From Flaccisagitta enflata (lineage: Eukaryota > Chaetognatha > Sagittoidea > Aphragmophora), in contig OZ231126.1 of NCBI GenBank assembly GCA_965153355.1, positions 21,018,001 to 21,082,000 on the forward strand: 64,000 nucleotides of DNA. Reading direction: 5' to 3'. The notes beneath the pieces are model-generated. The model was given only the letters and a program-made list of their open reading frames with translations. It was not told the origin of the DNA and did not search any database. This document shows, one piece after another, positions 47,256 through 61,022 of this stretch; the stretch's first letter is position 1; each line of letters opens with the position of its first letter. Made by a program: the position numbers and the translations under genes.

Positions 47256-47758
47256 CCGAGATCCCGGGCTCGGAGTTGTCGGAGTTCTTTGCCCTTTTAG
47301 TCCGTTTTTACTGATGTGGGGTTTGGGGAGACTAGTGATTTGGTTTTTCGGGCTTTTGGATTAGGATTTCAATCCGTTTTCGGTTACGCCGGGGACGATT
47401 TAAGCGCGAAATGATGATGATGGAGAGCACCCGGCCTTGGTACTGGTCGTGATTCAAAAGAAGTGACGAAAGAACGAAAAAAGAACGACATTTAATGTGA
47501 TTTAAAGATAGACTTTTAAATTTTTGATTCTACACAAACTTAATCATCATATTCCAGGTGTCTTAGTCTTTGTCATTCAATTCAGTCGATGTTGAAGATC
47601 TGCTTGTTTTATGGAACACTTTCAAAATAGGAGAGACTCCGAACAAGGTCAAAATGCTGTTCGAAGGTTCAGTTTAGAAGTTCTTATCCGTCCATTTTGT
47701 TTGAAAGAGACTTAATACAATGGCGGTGTTCCTTCTTTAATCCCTGTATCTTTCTGTT

Positions 47759-47760
<2 letters not shown>
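47256..47760. other. No feature seen
   Basis: Low-copy sequence with ATGATGATGG near 47411. No gene. Confidence 0.5.
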
Positions 47761-48430
<670 letters not shown>

Positions 48431-48630
48431 TTGTTTCCTCGCCGTCAGTAAATCATCATCTGTTCAGGTCAAAACGTTTTTTTCCCTTGGCAGTTGGTGA
48501 CTCCAGAACGCTAACGATCCCACGTGGTAACAACGACAGCCAAACGACAACAACGACCTATGCCGGAATAGTATCAGAGAGAGAGAGACAGAGAGAGAGA
48601 GATACAGGGGAAAAGACAGAGAGACAGAGC

Positions 48631-50526
48631 CTGCAGAGAGGAAGACAAAACGGGGAAGAAAGAGAAAGCGAGATGATCTTTTCTTTTATTCATTATTGAA
48701 CAAACGTCATACCACACGCTGGGCGCAAAGAAATCATTCCGAATCGATTGTCGTAGGAAAACCGTTTTTTTTCCTTTTCTCAAACTCTTCCAAATTCCGT
48801 TGCTGGGGGCTAACTTGAGACAATGAGTGATGAGTTCTTTTTAGTGGTTCTGATGAAAGGGCAGTGGGTCGGTTAGTTGGTTAGGCCTGCCGGCGGTTCC
48901 GTACATTTGACCATCAAGCACAACCCCATTCGAGCGGACCTCGTGTAAGTCACGGTGTACACGAACATGAAATTTAGAGGGTCAAAGGGTGAAAAAAATG
49001 AACGTTATATTTTTATAATGTTTTTTTGCCATCTTGTAAAATAGGATGAGAGGTGTTATTGCAGAAAATTTCAATGCAAAATCTTTTTTTGTTCAGGAGT
49101 TATACTGAAATTTCTTTTCAAAAAAGAAACAATTTATAGAATAATGATAGCAAATTTTTTTTTTTTTTTTTGATAGGCTAAAAATATTAAACAAGGGTTG
49201 AAATCTTTTTCGGAGATTAACAACAATCCAAACCACAATTTTTGGGTCATGGTTGATCTATCCCGTGCATAATTTGTCATTGTCCCCACAAAAAAGTCAA
49301 ATTTTTATGAATTCGAAATGTCGTGTTTTGACTTTGAAGTCCATTTTGGGCACCTTAATGATGTCCAATTTTCATGAAATTTTGCATGGTGGTAGTTCAT
49401 AATGTTTGTTAATTCCAGCTCAAATTTCATCAAAATCGGACAAAATTAAGGAGGGTAAATGCTTATTTTTTAATGCCTAGTATCGTTGAAAAAATGAGTT
49501 TTTGGGGTTTCAGGTACCTAAAATTTGGAAAAATGTCATGATCTTTCTAGGAATGGCAAATAGGATGTAGCTACATGTGCTTTTAAATTTCAGCTCAATT
49601 GACCAGTTTTAAGTAGGGTCTATAGGCTGAAAACAGCCAAAAATGATCATTTTGGGCCAAAACGGGCATTTTTTTAAGGACAGTCATACCGATATCAAGT
49701 TTGAGTGAAATGAACCCGAAGGTATTCTGCATATCTTAGGAGGCATGTTGATATATGCCTCATTATTTGGGTAATGGAACCTCTTTTTAATGGCTGAAGC
49801 AATGGATATTCCGGTGACGGTAATAAATTAGGATATGAGTTTAGAGACAATCTGACATATGGTGACTAATAACTATCTCTTGATATGATTAGAGTAAACT
49901 GAAATTACTGCTCAGAGCTAAAAATACACAACAAATTTGACAAATTAATTTTTTCTGAAAAAAAAAATTTTTTACAATTTTCATGACAAAATTCAAAAGA
50001 ATTATCTTTTAAATGATAAAAGTTAGAAATACAGTCGAAAGAATAAAAAATATATAAAAGCTCAATCAAGCCATTATCATCTTTTTTTAAATGATGGCAA
50101 AAAAATGCTATCCTATAAAATGAAAAAACAAAATTTTGTATGTATGTCTGTTTCCTGTATATCTAGCCTTTTGAAGCTGAATGCAAATTGGCCCTGATTT
50201 GAAATCCACTTTCAAAGGCTTGAAACAAATCCTAAAATCCCTTATTTTAAGCTCTGTCAGTCTTCACAAACAAACCTTGGACTTCTCTGGCTTAGAATAA
50301 ACTTCATTACTTCATGATTACTATTTTCACCAATTCATCACTATCTTGAATTAAGCCAATTTGGAAGATGACCATCTAAATGTTGCTTTCAAATGCACGC
50401 CGTCCTAAAATCATTGTCAAATGCCATTCATGAACGTAAGAACATGCTTAACTAGAACATGCTTAACTAGCACATTGACATACTGACATTGACATATTGG
50501 ATGTAACCTTAGTAAACCACTCAAAA
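48631..50526. other. AT-rich region, no gene seen
   Basis: About 1.9 kb without supported exon, RNA gene or repeat ends. The strings CACGGTGTAC (48951) and GTACACCGTGA (54450) are inverted relative to each other but far apart; I do not claim a link. Confidence 0.5.
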
Positions 50527-50575
50527 TCCTCTTTTTGCACTGTATGCCTATTAGGCATACAGTGCAAAAAGAGGA
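50527..50575. other. 49 bp perfect palindrome with 1 nt centre
   Basis: Arms 50527-50550 and 50552-50575 are exact reverse complements of 24 bp around a single T. Left arm begins TCCTCTTTTTGCACTG. No adjacent target duplication noticed. Confidence 0.9.
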
Positions 50576-51103
50576 CAATAATAAGTCACATATATATTCA
50601 AATATATCCGTCAATTTAAGATCATGATCACGGATGTTTTGGTCAAAGCATTTCTAGATCAAAGCATTTCTAGACATAACCAACAAGACAAAACTAGATG
50701 TAGATGATACTCATTGTTCAAGAAAGAATGATCAATCATTCCCCGTCTCATAAACATAAACATCCTTTCTTGAATGCGCAAATCCTCATTTTAGATGTCG
50801 CGTTCCTACATTTCACTCGCGTTGCAAAAACTAACTGCGCATGTCATATCATAAATCATTCAAGTAAAAGGATTTCAATTTTCTTACAAAATATTCTTTT
50901 TTTTTTCATTTCAAACTAGTACATTGGCAGCTTGGCACTATACAATACAGTGAAATCCAATGGCATTAGTTACGGGATACAAATCACAAAACAGAAGCGC
51001 ATTGCATCATGACGAAGGAAGAAGCTCATGGGCGAGTAAATATCTTCGCCGAATTTCGGGTATCTTGAGACGTGAAACTCATCGTTTTCTTTTTACTACT
51101 TTT

Positions 51104-51259
51104 AGTCGCGGGCACGCGACTCTACACCATGCCGTGTCGGTCAGTAGGTTGGTAGGTCGGTATGTCGGTCGGTAGGTCACATGTTTGAATTCCGAGCGGT
51201 TTTTGCATTACTGCTCCTGCCCAACCGTCAGATTAATTGCCGATGTATCCGGCCTTGTT
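51104..51259 (+). mobile_element. HE-family element, AGTCGCGGGC variant
   Basis: Hairpin AGTCGCGGGCACGCGACT, CTACACCATGCCGTGTCGG, a GGTAGGTCGG core, CCTGCCCAACCGTC, a decayed third stem, and GCCGATGTATCCGGCCTTGT plus T. A (TTC)n-rich patch follows at 51264-51325. Confidence 0.88.
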
Positions 51260-51388
51260 AGTGCTTCTTCTTCTTCTTTTTCTTCTTCATCTTCATCTTC
51301 ATCTCCCTCTTCATCATCTTCTTCTTGGACAGACAGAAACTAGTTTTTTCATAACTTTCCCATTGGCGTATTTTCAAATCGAATTTTT

Positions 51389-51522
51389 AGGTGCGCTATA
51401 GCACCTCTATAAGTATAACCAGCTCTGTCTGTTGGTCGGTCGGTTGGTCACGCTCAAGTTGAAAATCTCAAAAAGAAGCAAAAATCACTGGAAATGACTG
51501 GAAATATGCTAGGATGATTCTA
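51389..51522 (+). mobile_element. HE-family 5' fragment, AGGTGCGC subfamily
   Basis: Hairpin AGGTGCGCTATAGCACCT, CTATAAGTATAACCAGCTC, a TTGGTCGGTCGGTTGGTCAC tract and AAGCAAAAATCACTGGAAAT, ending where the next copy's hairpin begins. Shares its body with 12930-13056. Confidence 0.8.
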
Positions 51523-51943
51523 AGATGCGCCATAGCACCTCTATAAGAGGCTCTGTCTGTCCGTCCATCCGTCGGTCACGCTCGAATGAAAAATTGCTGA
51601 AAATGTTTGATGCTGAAAATGTTTGATGTTCAATTGAAAAATCATTTTGTTCGTCATTGATGATGCTTTTCATTTCATTCACAAAACTAATCAGCTACGA
51701 GCTGGGGATAGGTCGGTTAAGTCTGGTGATAGGTCGTATAGGTGTGGGGATAGGTCTAATAGAGCTCGGGATAGGTCTGATAGAGCTCGGATAAGTCTGC
51801 TAGAGCCTGATAGAGCTTGGGATAGGTCTGATAGAGCTAGGGATAGGTCTGATAGAGCAAGGGATAGGTCTGATGGAGCTAGGGATAGGTCTAGAATTAT
51901 TAATACCCGGCCTGCAAATCTTAGCTGTGTATCAGCCCTTGTT
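51523..51943 (+). mobile_element. HE-family element with 21 bp minisatellite core
   Basis: Hairpin AGATGCGCCATAGCACCT, CTATAAGAGGCTCTGTCTG, the CATTTCATTCA body shared with 10725-11150, about ten GGATAGGTCTGATAGAGCTA units, then TTAGCTGTGTATCAGCCCTT and GTT. It directly follows the 51389 fragment. Confidence 0.88.
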
Positions 51944-51974
51944 ATCATTTACCCACTACTGTTCCTTTTTCTGA

Positions 51975-52530
51975 TCTTCAAGTCTTCTTCTTTTGCTTCT
52001 TCTTTTTCTTTTCCTTTTTGGGCAGCGGCCCCAAAAGGGCACGATGTCCTGTAGAACACAAGGGGGAATTTTGAGGCGTACGTCCATCCATCCGTCCTTC
52101 CATCCTTCACGTCGTCCGTCCACCTACCCCCGTTGACCATGTCAAGATACAAAAGTAGCCCACGACTCAATTAGCCCTCCAGGCCTAAAATCAGCCCTCT
52201 TGGCTTTAAATCAGCCCCCCTCCCATGCCCTAAATCTGCCTCTCAATGCCCCAAATCTACCCTCCAGACCTTCAATCAGCCTCCAAGCTTAAACTAGCGC
52301 AGCAAACCTCAAAATCTGCTCTCAAGCGCCAGTATGCTCAACCCTCAGATATGTGCCTTCAGTGGCATAAATCAGCCATCTAGAGCCCCCCTCAGACAAT
52401 GGACGTCTAAATTCCCCTGTTCTACTGGTGTCGGCCTTGGGAGCCACTGCCCTGCTCTCCTCCACTTCTTCACTGGATCACTCAGCAGGGCATGGGTTTC
52501 GTGACCATGTGCAAATGACTAGTTTCTTTT
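51975..52530 (-). mobile_element. GP-family element with ~20 bp minisatellite
   Basis: TTTTTGGGCAGCGGCCCC, AAAAGGGCACGATGTCCTGT, AGAACACAAGGGGGAAT and a GTCC tract, then CAGCCCTCCAGGCCTAAAAT-type units (52160-52400) and CTTCACTGGATCACTCAGCA. It resembles 31200-31660. Confidence 0.75.
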
Positions 52531-52826
52531 CTTTCTTTCTTTTTCTTTTTCTTTTTCTTTTTCTTTTTCTTTTTCTTCTTCTTAATCTTCCGTTTCTTCT
52601 TATGCTTCTTCTCCTTCCTTTTTACTCGCTTGAACTTACGTAGTACTGATATCTTTTTTCTGAAATACATAGTTTCTTCTTCTTCTTCTCTTTCTCTTTC
52701 TCCTTCTCCTTCTTCTTCTCCTTCTTCTTCTTCCTCCTCTTTTTCTTCTTTATCTTTCTCTTTTTCTTATTCTTTTTCTTCATCTTCTTCATCTTCTTCT
52801 ACTTCTTCATCTTCTTCTACTTCTTC

Positions 52827-52858
<32 letters not shown>

Positions 52859-52931
52859 CTCCTTCCTTTTTGCTCCTGGCTAGAACTTTCATAGTACTGA
52901 TATCTTCATTCTGAATTGCTTAGTTTCTTTT
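52531..52931. repeat. (CTT)n/(TTC)n-rich tracts
   Basis: Homopyrimidine tracts at about 52530-52620 and 52675-52870 with TCTTCATC interruptions. Minus-strand Lys-rich and + strand Ser-rich frames are repeat-derived. Confidence 0.93.
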
Positions 52932-53448
52932 TCTTTTTGGGCAGCGGCCCCGAAGGGCCCAATGTCATATGCTTTCACACAGGAGAAATTCTCCTTGTTC
53001 TCCCAATGTCCCCAGCTCTTGTAGGTTGGCCCCAATCCCAGCCTCAAGGCCCAAATCCTAGCCTCAAAACCCAAATCCAAGCCTCAATGCTTAAATCTCA
53101 GATTGAAGGGCCCAAAATCCCAGCCTCGAGGCCTCCCTCCCGCCTCCAGGCCCAAATCCCAGCCTCAGGCCCAAATCCCAGCATAGGCCCAAATCCCAAG
53201 CAACGAGGCTCAAATTCCCAGCAACAGGCTCAAATCCAGTGCCAGAGCTCAAATCTCGGCACAGGCTCCAAATCCCACCTCTGTGCTCCAAATCCCAGCT
53301 TCAGGCTGATTCCAGCCTCCGGGCTCAAAATACAACAACATAGGTCATCGGCTCAGCCAGGCCATGCGCTGTCACCACTATCTCTGGCCGCACCTCAGTA
53401 ATACAGTTACTTAGGGGCAGGTACCGCTGACCATCTAACGCTTTTGCG
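52932..53448 (-). mobile_element. GP-family element, full-length ends
   Basis: Left end TTTTTGGGCAGCGGCCCC; right end GGTACCGCTGACCATCTAAC followed by GCTTTTGCGAGTA. These are the same two ends as 30361-30929 in opposite orientation, which defines the family termini. The core is GGCCCAAATCCCAGCCTCAA-type units (53020-53330). It lies between pyrimidine tracts, so a flanking duplication cannot be read. Confidence 0.8.
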
Positions 53449-53455
53449 AGTATTC

Positions 53456-53580
53456 TTCTTTCCTTCTCCTTCTCCTTCTCCTTCTCCTTCTTCTTCTTCT
53501 CCTTCTCCTTTTCCTTTTCCTTTTCCTTTTCCTTTTCCTTTTCCTTTTCCTTCTCCTTCTCCTTCTTCTTCTTCTTCTTT
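53456..53580. repeat. (TTCTCC)n / (TTTTCC)n tract
   Basis: Homopyrimidine hexanucleotide array. Confidence 0.95.
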
Positions 53581-53750
53581 TATTTTCACTGCCATTACTT
53601 ATTTTCTGCTCATAAATTTGTTTCTTTCCTCTCGTCTCTAAGGCTACTTTGAAATACGACTGAGAATCGCGAATTCCCCCTTTTTTTTTTGCTGAGGTCA
53701 CCTTACGTGAAATTATGAATTTGCATAGAAATGAAGAAAATCGAAAAAAT

Positions 53751-53799
53751 AAAAACATGGCCCTGATCTACACACATCAGGGGTCAGGGCCATGTTTTT
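53751..53799. other. 16 bp inverted repeat, 17 nt loop
   Basis: AAAAACATGGCCCTGA (53751-53766) and TCAGGGCCATGTTTTT (53784-53799) are exact complements. The loop itself contains ATCAGGGG, giving an alternative inner pairing with CCCTGAT. Confidence 0.88.
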
Positions 53800-55211
53800 C
53801 AAAATGCAAAATATGCAAAAATGAGGCTGTGATATAATTTCACGTCCAATAAATAATATTGTCAAAAATTGTTATGGCCGTAGTTTTTTTCTTGTTTGAG
53901 ACAGAATTAAGCATAAAAACACCTTCGGTAGGTGAACACCGCGGGCTTATGATGCGTAGTGATGTTGTTGACCAGGCTGATCAACAAAATTTTGAATATG
54001 ATGGTCTACCATTAAAGAAAAACGTGTAAAATAGTGGTCACATCGGAAAATGCAAATCAGCTTTGTAAACAGAGAGAGCCGCATGTAACTTGACTTTTTG
54101 GCGTTTTGGTTGCAAACCAAGGCCCACAAACATTATGAGCAGTGATTTAGGTGTCACCGCTGTATGTCAACTAACTGGAAGGTTCATACTCTCCAGAGCA
54201 TTGCATAGGTAAAGTAACAAGCGCCAATGTAGAAGTAAGTTGTAAAGCGAATCACCACTAAAATCAACCGTAACTGGTGAATTTATGGCCTGTTGTCGCG
54301 CATTATATAGGTCAAAATTGTCATTCATGACTCATATACACACTATAGTGATGCCCCATGAGGAGGATGAGCTCAGTTGGACAATTTGGAACACTTGCGA
54401 ATCCAAATTCAGCTTAAAAACTTATCGAAACCCGTATTTCTTGACCCGGTACACCGTGACGTAAATTATTTGATGTCATTGCGATGTGTCGGTATGTGGA
54501 TATGTGGACGACTTTATTGGATCAGTTTGGTCGGCCTTAAACCAACATCAAACTGACATTTGATCTGGCAACGACAATTGCGTAGGTGTTGGTATCCGGA
54601 ATCCACAGACAAGGTCTTTTACACGGCGGAATTCACTTCGCAATCATTGATAAACAATGTCGTTGTTGTTGCCGGTTAATCTTGCCGGCCAGTGGATACA
54701 GATGGGTTTCGTTCAGACATCGGTAATGAGAATCGGCGATTTTCTCTGTCTGCTCGCTGTTTCACGGAAATAAGTAGCTTGAACGTTACAAATAATGAGT
54801 CATAACTGATTGCTTTTGTCCGTGATAACAACGGCCTTTACAGCCAAACTAATCATTTGAATTCGCTCGGAACTAAAAGTTCAATATCTGAGTCAATGAG
54901 TTTTCATAAGCTAGCTAACCTGCCTTGGACGATGCAACAACCTCACAGTTACAGATGGTTTTAGTCGATTTAAATGTTGCGATACTCGTCCATGCCGCAA
55001 ACAGATCTCAGGCGTTTCCTGATAGTGTTATATAATCTCGCTAGAGACAGGATAATAACTAGTTATGGTTGACACCTGTATCTCATTTGGGTCTAAATTC
55101 AATCCTTCCTGCATTAGAGATTACATGTCTCGAGTTTATATCCCAGATGCATTACATGCAGTTGCCTTGAATGTGGCACCGTCGTCGTTGTCTTCGAGTT
55201 GACTCGAAGCC
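53800..55211. other. Low-copy region, no gene recognised
   Basis: Unusually free of microsatellites for this window. It could be 5' flanking or intron sequence of the possible exon at 55212, but I see no splice-bounded frame. Confidence 0.45.
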
Positions 55212-56122
<911 letters not shown>

Positions 56123-56479
56123 ATTGGTGTGTGTATGTTTTTGTTTGTTCTCCTGCTCATTTGTATGAATACTGAGATTTTTGTTTGAGTGAAAGAGAGA
56201 GACAAACACGAGCATTTGAAATCTGACGCTAAGATGTTAGTTTTGTGCCTCGATTCTTGTGAGGAGAAATGCAATCTCTACTCTGCGGTCTTTATTTACA
56301 TTGAATCTTGAAGAGCGCGACGCTCAAGCGAAAAGTCATGACTTAAAAATTAAGAAAGATGAACTGTGTTTTTTTTTTCATGGTCATGAAGAAAGAAGAG
56401 TCTCTAGCACAAGGAGAATCGGGTTTCTGAAAGCAGAGAAATATGAGTAAAGGCTGAAGTTAGGAAACGATGGCCCGGA

Positions 56480-56613
56480 AACGTTTTCGCCTATTTGTTG
56501 GTCGTTGGTCGGTCGGTTGGTCCATGGTGATCGAGTCGAAAAGTGGAAAAACACGCATTTCTGCCCCTGCCCACCCGTCCGCGTCTGGTATTGGCCGTGT
56601 ATCCGGCCTTGTT
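56480..56613 (+). mobile_element. HE-family element lacking its 5' hairpin
   Basis: Begins near CCCGGAAACGTTTTCGCC (no standard hairpin). It has GTTGGTCGTTGGTCGGTCGG, ATCGAGTCGAAAAGTGG, CGCATTTCTGCCCCTGCC, the stem GTCCGCGTCTGG, and GGCCGTGTATCCGGCCTTGT plus T. Confidence 0.75.
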
Positions 56614-57076
56614 CATGGCATTACAGGCTACCGAAGCGCACTGCGTTATTAGAGTCGATTGACTTTATCTTGTAGACATCATGCTATGTTTGCTATCACC
56701 AGCTTCTCCAAGTTCAAGGCCACTCTGCCGCCTAAATGTCATCGACAAATGAGCCGGCTATCAGCGATAAGAGAGTATCGTATCTGGTTAAACTTTCATT
56801 ATTCTAAACGCGCTCACATTGTCATCCACATACTGTAAACGACAGCTACGTGAGGAAAGATAAGACATCATTTCATCAACGACACATGCTGGTTGAACGA
56901 TGAAGGAAAGAACACTTCATTTTTTGAATGTCTTTGGTTAGTTTCAACTTTCTTTCTCTGATTTGAAAATATTTTTCTCAGTCTAATTGCCAGCTTCAAA
57001 CTGTTGAGTCTGAACTTGAGTTAGCTCCCACAGAACGTTGCAAAAGATTACATTTTGGCATGAGGGACAATTACTA

Positions 57077-57079
<3 letters not shown>

Positions 57080-57164
<85 letters not shown>
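57080..57164. repeat. (CT)n microsatellite
   Basis: About 85 bp pure tract. Confidence 0.98.
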
Positions 57165-57169
<5 letters not shown>

Positions 57170-58270
57170 CCATTTTATCTCACACATAGTTTCTTTCTTT
57201 TCTTTCCTCGCTTTTTTGCTCATTACTATTTCCTCCCACTCTCTTTCTCTCTCCCCACGCGAATGTTGTCGGCGAAACCGGCACAATGTTGCCGGTAACC
57301 CCGTCCAGTGAATCAAAAGTGTCGGCGGAGAAGAGAGAGAGAGAGAGAGAAAGAGAGACTCTAGAAACTAAGAAAGATGGTGAAGAGAGTCCAAAGAGAA
57401 ATGGCACGAACTCAAGCTTGGGCATTCGATGACGACTCATGATAGCACGTGGTCGCGTGGCCATCTTGAGGCGCAATGTGCATGCGCGTGCGCGATGGAT
57501 TTACACGTACGCTCTTCTCCTAGCTTTTGCATCTGTTTGAAAGATGCAAATCACCTCGCGCTCAATAACAATTGTTATCTGCCAACGTGCAAAAGCAATC
57601 GTTTCTGCCAACGCGCAAGTGTCATAGAGATAGATTCGTATCAATATTATTTATACCCTGTTTAATCTTGCATCGCATTCATGAATAGTTGGGTATAATT
57701 TGTTGTCTGCGACATTAGGTAATCAATAATTCTCGAGTAAATGAATTCTCTATTCAGAAACAGCTCGAGACAATCTGCTATGTACCTCCATTGAATTCCG
57801 GCTGGTAGTTTGAAGCACTCGTCAGGAAATCCACTTAATCCGGACGGATTCATTTTATCCCCAAATTTCCAGCGGAACTGTGGTCATTTCGTGACGGTAA
57901 TGCGTGATTCGCTGTCACAATTTCCACCCTTATAGAACACCTCGCAGTCGCGGCGAATTTGTATTGACACTTTGGATTGCCTCGAGCGCATTTTCTTGAC
58001 TTTTATACTGAGTCATTCCGAATTGACATGAGAGAGGCAACAAGGATTTGCACGAAATGCACGAAAATAAATTTGACGTGCACAAGGATTCCATGTGACT
58101 AGATCCGACATGCACGAAGCGTGCACGCAACTTTATTTGACATTCACATGACTTTCACGTGACAGTAATGAAAGTGCATGGCGCTGCTTAACAGGAAACA
58201 TGAGAGAGAAATCGTACCAAGTGTCTCTCTAGAGACGTCGTAGGCGAATGTGATGACCGTTAAATGACAG
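57165..58270. other. No gene seen
   Basis: Low-copy sequence. A patch at 58040-58160 is rich in TGCACG and CACGTGAC-like strings. Confidence 0.45.
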
Positions 58271-58275
58271 CAGCC

Positions 58276-58291
58276 TCTCTCTCTCTCTCTC

Positions 58292-58383
<92 letters not shown>

Positions 58384-58446
58384 GACGTTTACTCACTCTG
58401 TCTTTTTCTTTGTCATTTTCTTTTGTCATTTTTTTCTTTTTCTTCT

Positions 58447-58493
<47 letters not shown>

Positions 58494-58830
58494 TTCTTCT
58501 TCTTCTTCTTCTTCTTCTTCTTCTTCTCCTACTATTTCTCCTTCTTCTCACTTCTCCTTTCCTTCCACTTCTTCTTCTTCTATTTCCTCTTCTTTTTCTT
58601 CTACTTCTTATCTCCTTCTCCAGCTCCTCCTCCTGTCCCCTCCCTCTGCTCCTCCTCTTTTCTTTCTTGATCTTCTCTGATAGTCGTTTATCTTGTTGAG
58701 GGACTGGAAATCTCCCTCGCTTTCTCCTTCCTTCCCCTATTTTACCTCCTCCACAACCTCTTGTATCTCCTCCTTCAACCCGCCTTGGCTCTGTATTCCT
58801 CCTTCTTGACTTCTTCTCCTCCTTCTTTTG
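58276..58830. repeat. (TC)n and (TTC)n pyrimidine-rich block
   Basis: (TC)n 58276-58380, (TTC)n 58435-58525, then impure pyrimidine sequence to about 58830. Arg-rich minus-strand frames are repeat-derived. Confidence 0.94.
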
Positions 58831-59023
58831 CATCTCATCCTCCTCGCGATGAATAATTTAGGGAGTACAGTTCAGGTTCGCGTCTGCGATAATGAAACAA
58901 CCAATTGCCATTGCAATAAAACAAGGATATCAACAACAGCAACAAATTGGGAAGCAAAACACATGCAGAAACGACATAAAACAACACCAATACCAGCAAC
59001 TATATCAATGGCATTTTTTTCTT

Positions 59024-59093
<70 letters not shown>

Positions 59094-59345
59094 TAGACAA
59101 CAACATAGACGACAACATAGACAACAACATAGACGACAACATAGACGACAACATAGACGACAACATAGACGACAACATAGACGACAACATAGACAACAAC
59201 ATAGACAACAACATAGACAACAACATAGACAACAACATAGACAACAACATAGACAACAACATAGACAACAACATAAACAATAACATAAACAATAACATAA
59301 ACCACAACATAGACAACAATATAAACAATATAAACAATATAAGCA
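59024..59345. repeat. (AAC)n and 12 bp (AACATAGACRAC)n minisatellite
   Basis: (AAC)n at 59024-59092 merges into about twenty units of AACATAGACGAC/AACATAGACAAC, decaying to ATAAACAAT near the end. The 12 bp unit gives a DNNI-type frame that is not a gene. Confidence 0.95.
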
Positions 59346-60865
59346 TTAAGTAATATAAACAACATCAACATTCAACAACATGAACAACATAAACAAAAAC
59401 AACAACAACATCAACACAACAACATTACCAACAACAACATAAGCAGTAATCACGACGACGACAACGGCCAAAAGTGCCAAAACGATTTAGCAATGCCTGA
59501 AGCTTCCCAAGTTTGGCTCAGCCATCACAAGAGATAAGATCTTTTATATTCGTTTCTGCGACCGGCTCCTTCTGCCTTCCTTATTTCTTCTTTTTTCTCT
59601 GTCCCTGGTATCCCTTCTTTGGTATTCCTGTGTCACAATTCATAAACTTTGTACTCATAAAAGGAGCTGTTATGAAAGTATATATCCGGCTATTACAAAT
59701 TCAAATGCTCCAGCTCTCAGGTGTATGAGCTTCATATTGTTAAACGGTAGAAAGCGAAACGACCGCCAGGGGAAAGATCCATGGAATGACTTGGATACCA
59801 TGAAAACGACACGGCGGTACTATTGAAGTCACTTTATATTGACATCATTTCGCACGACACGTCGGCCTGAAAGGGAGAGGGAGTGGGATATAACTTTTTA
59901 AAATGACTGTTTAATAAAGAGGGATTGCGAGGGGGAGGGGGGGTAAAAATGGTAGAAGAACACGAATGATAAAAGGATAGAAAGAACGGAAACAGATAGA
60001 AAGAACGAAATCTTAGAAAGAGTGATGTCAGAGGGAAGAACCCAAAGCCAAAACGCAGAACGAGATTAAGAAACAAAGATGGAAAGAGAAATTGAATGAA
60101 AGACAGCAACGAAGAGAGAAAGAAAGACAGACAGAAAGTGAGAGAAGAGAAGATAGAAGGGGGAAGGACAACTAGTAAAAAGGCTCATAAAATGGTCTGG
60201 TTGGACCGGAAGGAAAGGAGACTTGCACAATTAAAGACGAAGTGACTGAAGGAAGACTTCGCCGATAATCAAATTGAATCCAGACTCAAGATGGACTTTT
60301 TTCTTCTTCTTCTTTTTTTCTCCATTTCCAAGCTATTGCTCCACTCCCTGACCCCACTCCCTTTACCACCCAGATACCTCCCAGCTACTCCTGCTCCCGC
60401 TTTCACTAGCTCCAACCTCACTTTCTTTCTTTTCACATCATTAATCTCCCAATTGGTAGCCAGTCCAGCTCCACTTATGTCCTTATCAGTAACTTTAAAC
60501 CCTAATTCCTTCTATCACCTGGATAGCCCCACGCCTTATCCACATTATATACCACCACCACCACCCGCCTTCTTTACCCTCTTACCACGCCTCGTTGTCA
60601 TTTCCCCATCCCCATTGTCCCTTTCCCAACCCGCTCCCCGTTTGCCGACAAATCGAGTCAAACTGCGGCGAGAAATGAGGCGGCTGACGGAGGAGCTGAG
60701 CCGTTGACTCGAACTCATTGGGAAATGATGACACACGACCAGCTGGTGATTGGGCAACATGACCAAGTTGCCTGGTCTTTCTTTTTATTGTGAAGATGGT
60801 GATCAAAAGAATTGCGAGTTGGCATGACCATGAGTAAGGTAGAAATGGAAGTCTGTTTGACTCTC
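59346..60865. other. No gene seen
   Basis: Purine-rich stretch at 59930-60170 and pyrimidine-rich stretch at 60300-60640. Open frames here lack splice or family support. Confidence 0.45.
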
Positions 60866-61022
60866 AAGCAAGGCCGGCTACACGGCCACCAGTGGCGGAT
60901 GGGTGGGCAAGGGCGGATATACGCGTTTTCCCACATTTTTAACTCGTGCTGACGGACGGACCAACGGACCAACGGACCGACGGACGGACAGACAGCCTCT
61001 TATAGAGTTGCGTGTCCGCAAA
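60866..61022 (-). mobile_element. HE-family element, AGTTGCGGAC subfamily
   Basis: The minus-strand 5' hairpin is TTGCGGACACGCAACT (left arm eroded by one or two bases, 61006-61022), then CTATAAGAGGCTGTCTGTCC, a GTCCGTTGGTCC tract, AAAAATGTGGGAAAACGCGT, CCCTTGCCCACCC and the stem ATCCGCCACTGG. The terminal hairpin is GGCCGTGTAGCCGGCC. The terminus reads TTGCTT instead of TTGTT. Confidence 0.87.

Noticed and set aside
51647-52054. Arg/Asp-rich repeat frame (DRSDRAR units) resembling an RS-type splicing protein
   Set aside because: The 21 bp minisatellite in an HE core has a period divisible by three, so the frame stays open without selection. The same array is seen on the other strand at 10768-10968.
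48951-54460. CACGGTGTAC at 48951 and GTACACCGTGA near 54450 as ends of one 5.5 kb transposon
   Set aside because: Only about 10 bp match, no target duplication, no transposase, and HE/GP elements between them do not form a coherent element.
59000-59371. DNNI/VVYV repeat protein
   Set aside because: Direct translation of a 12 bp minisatellite next to (AAC)n.
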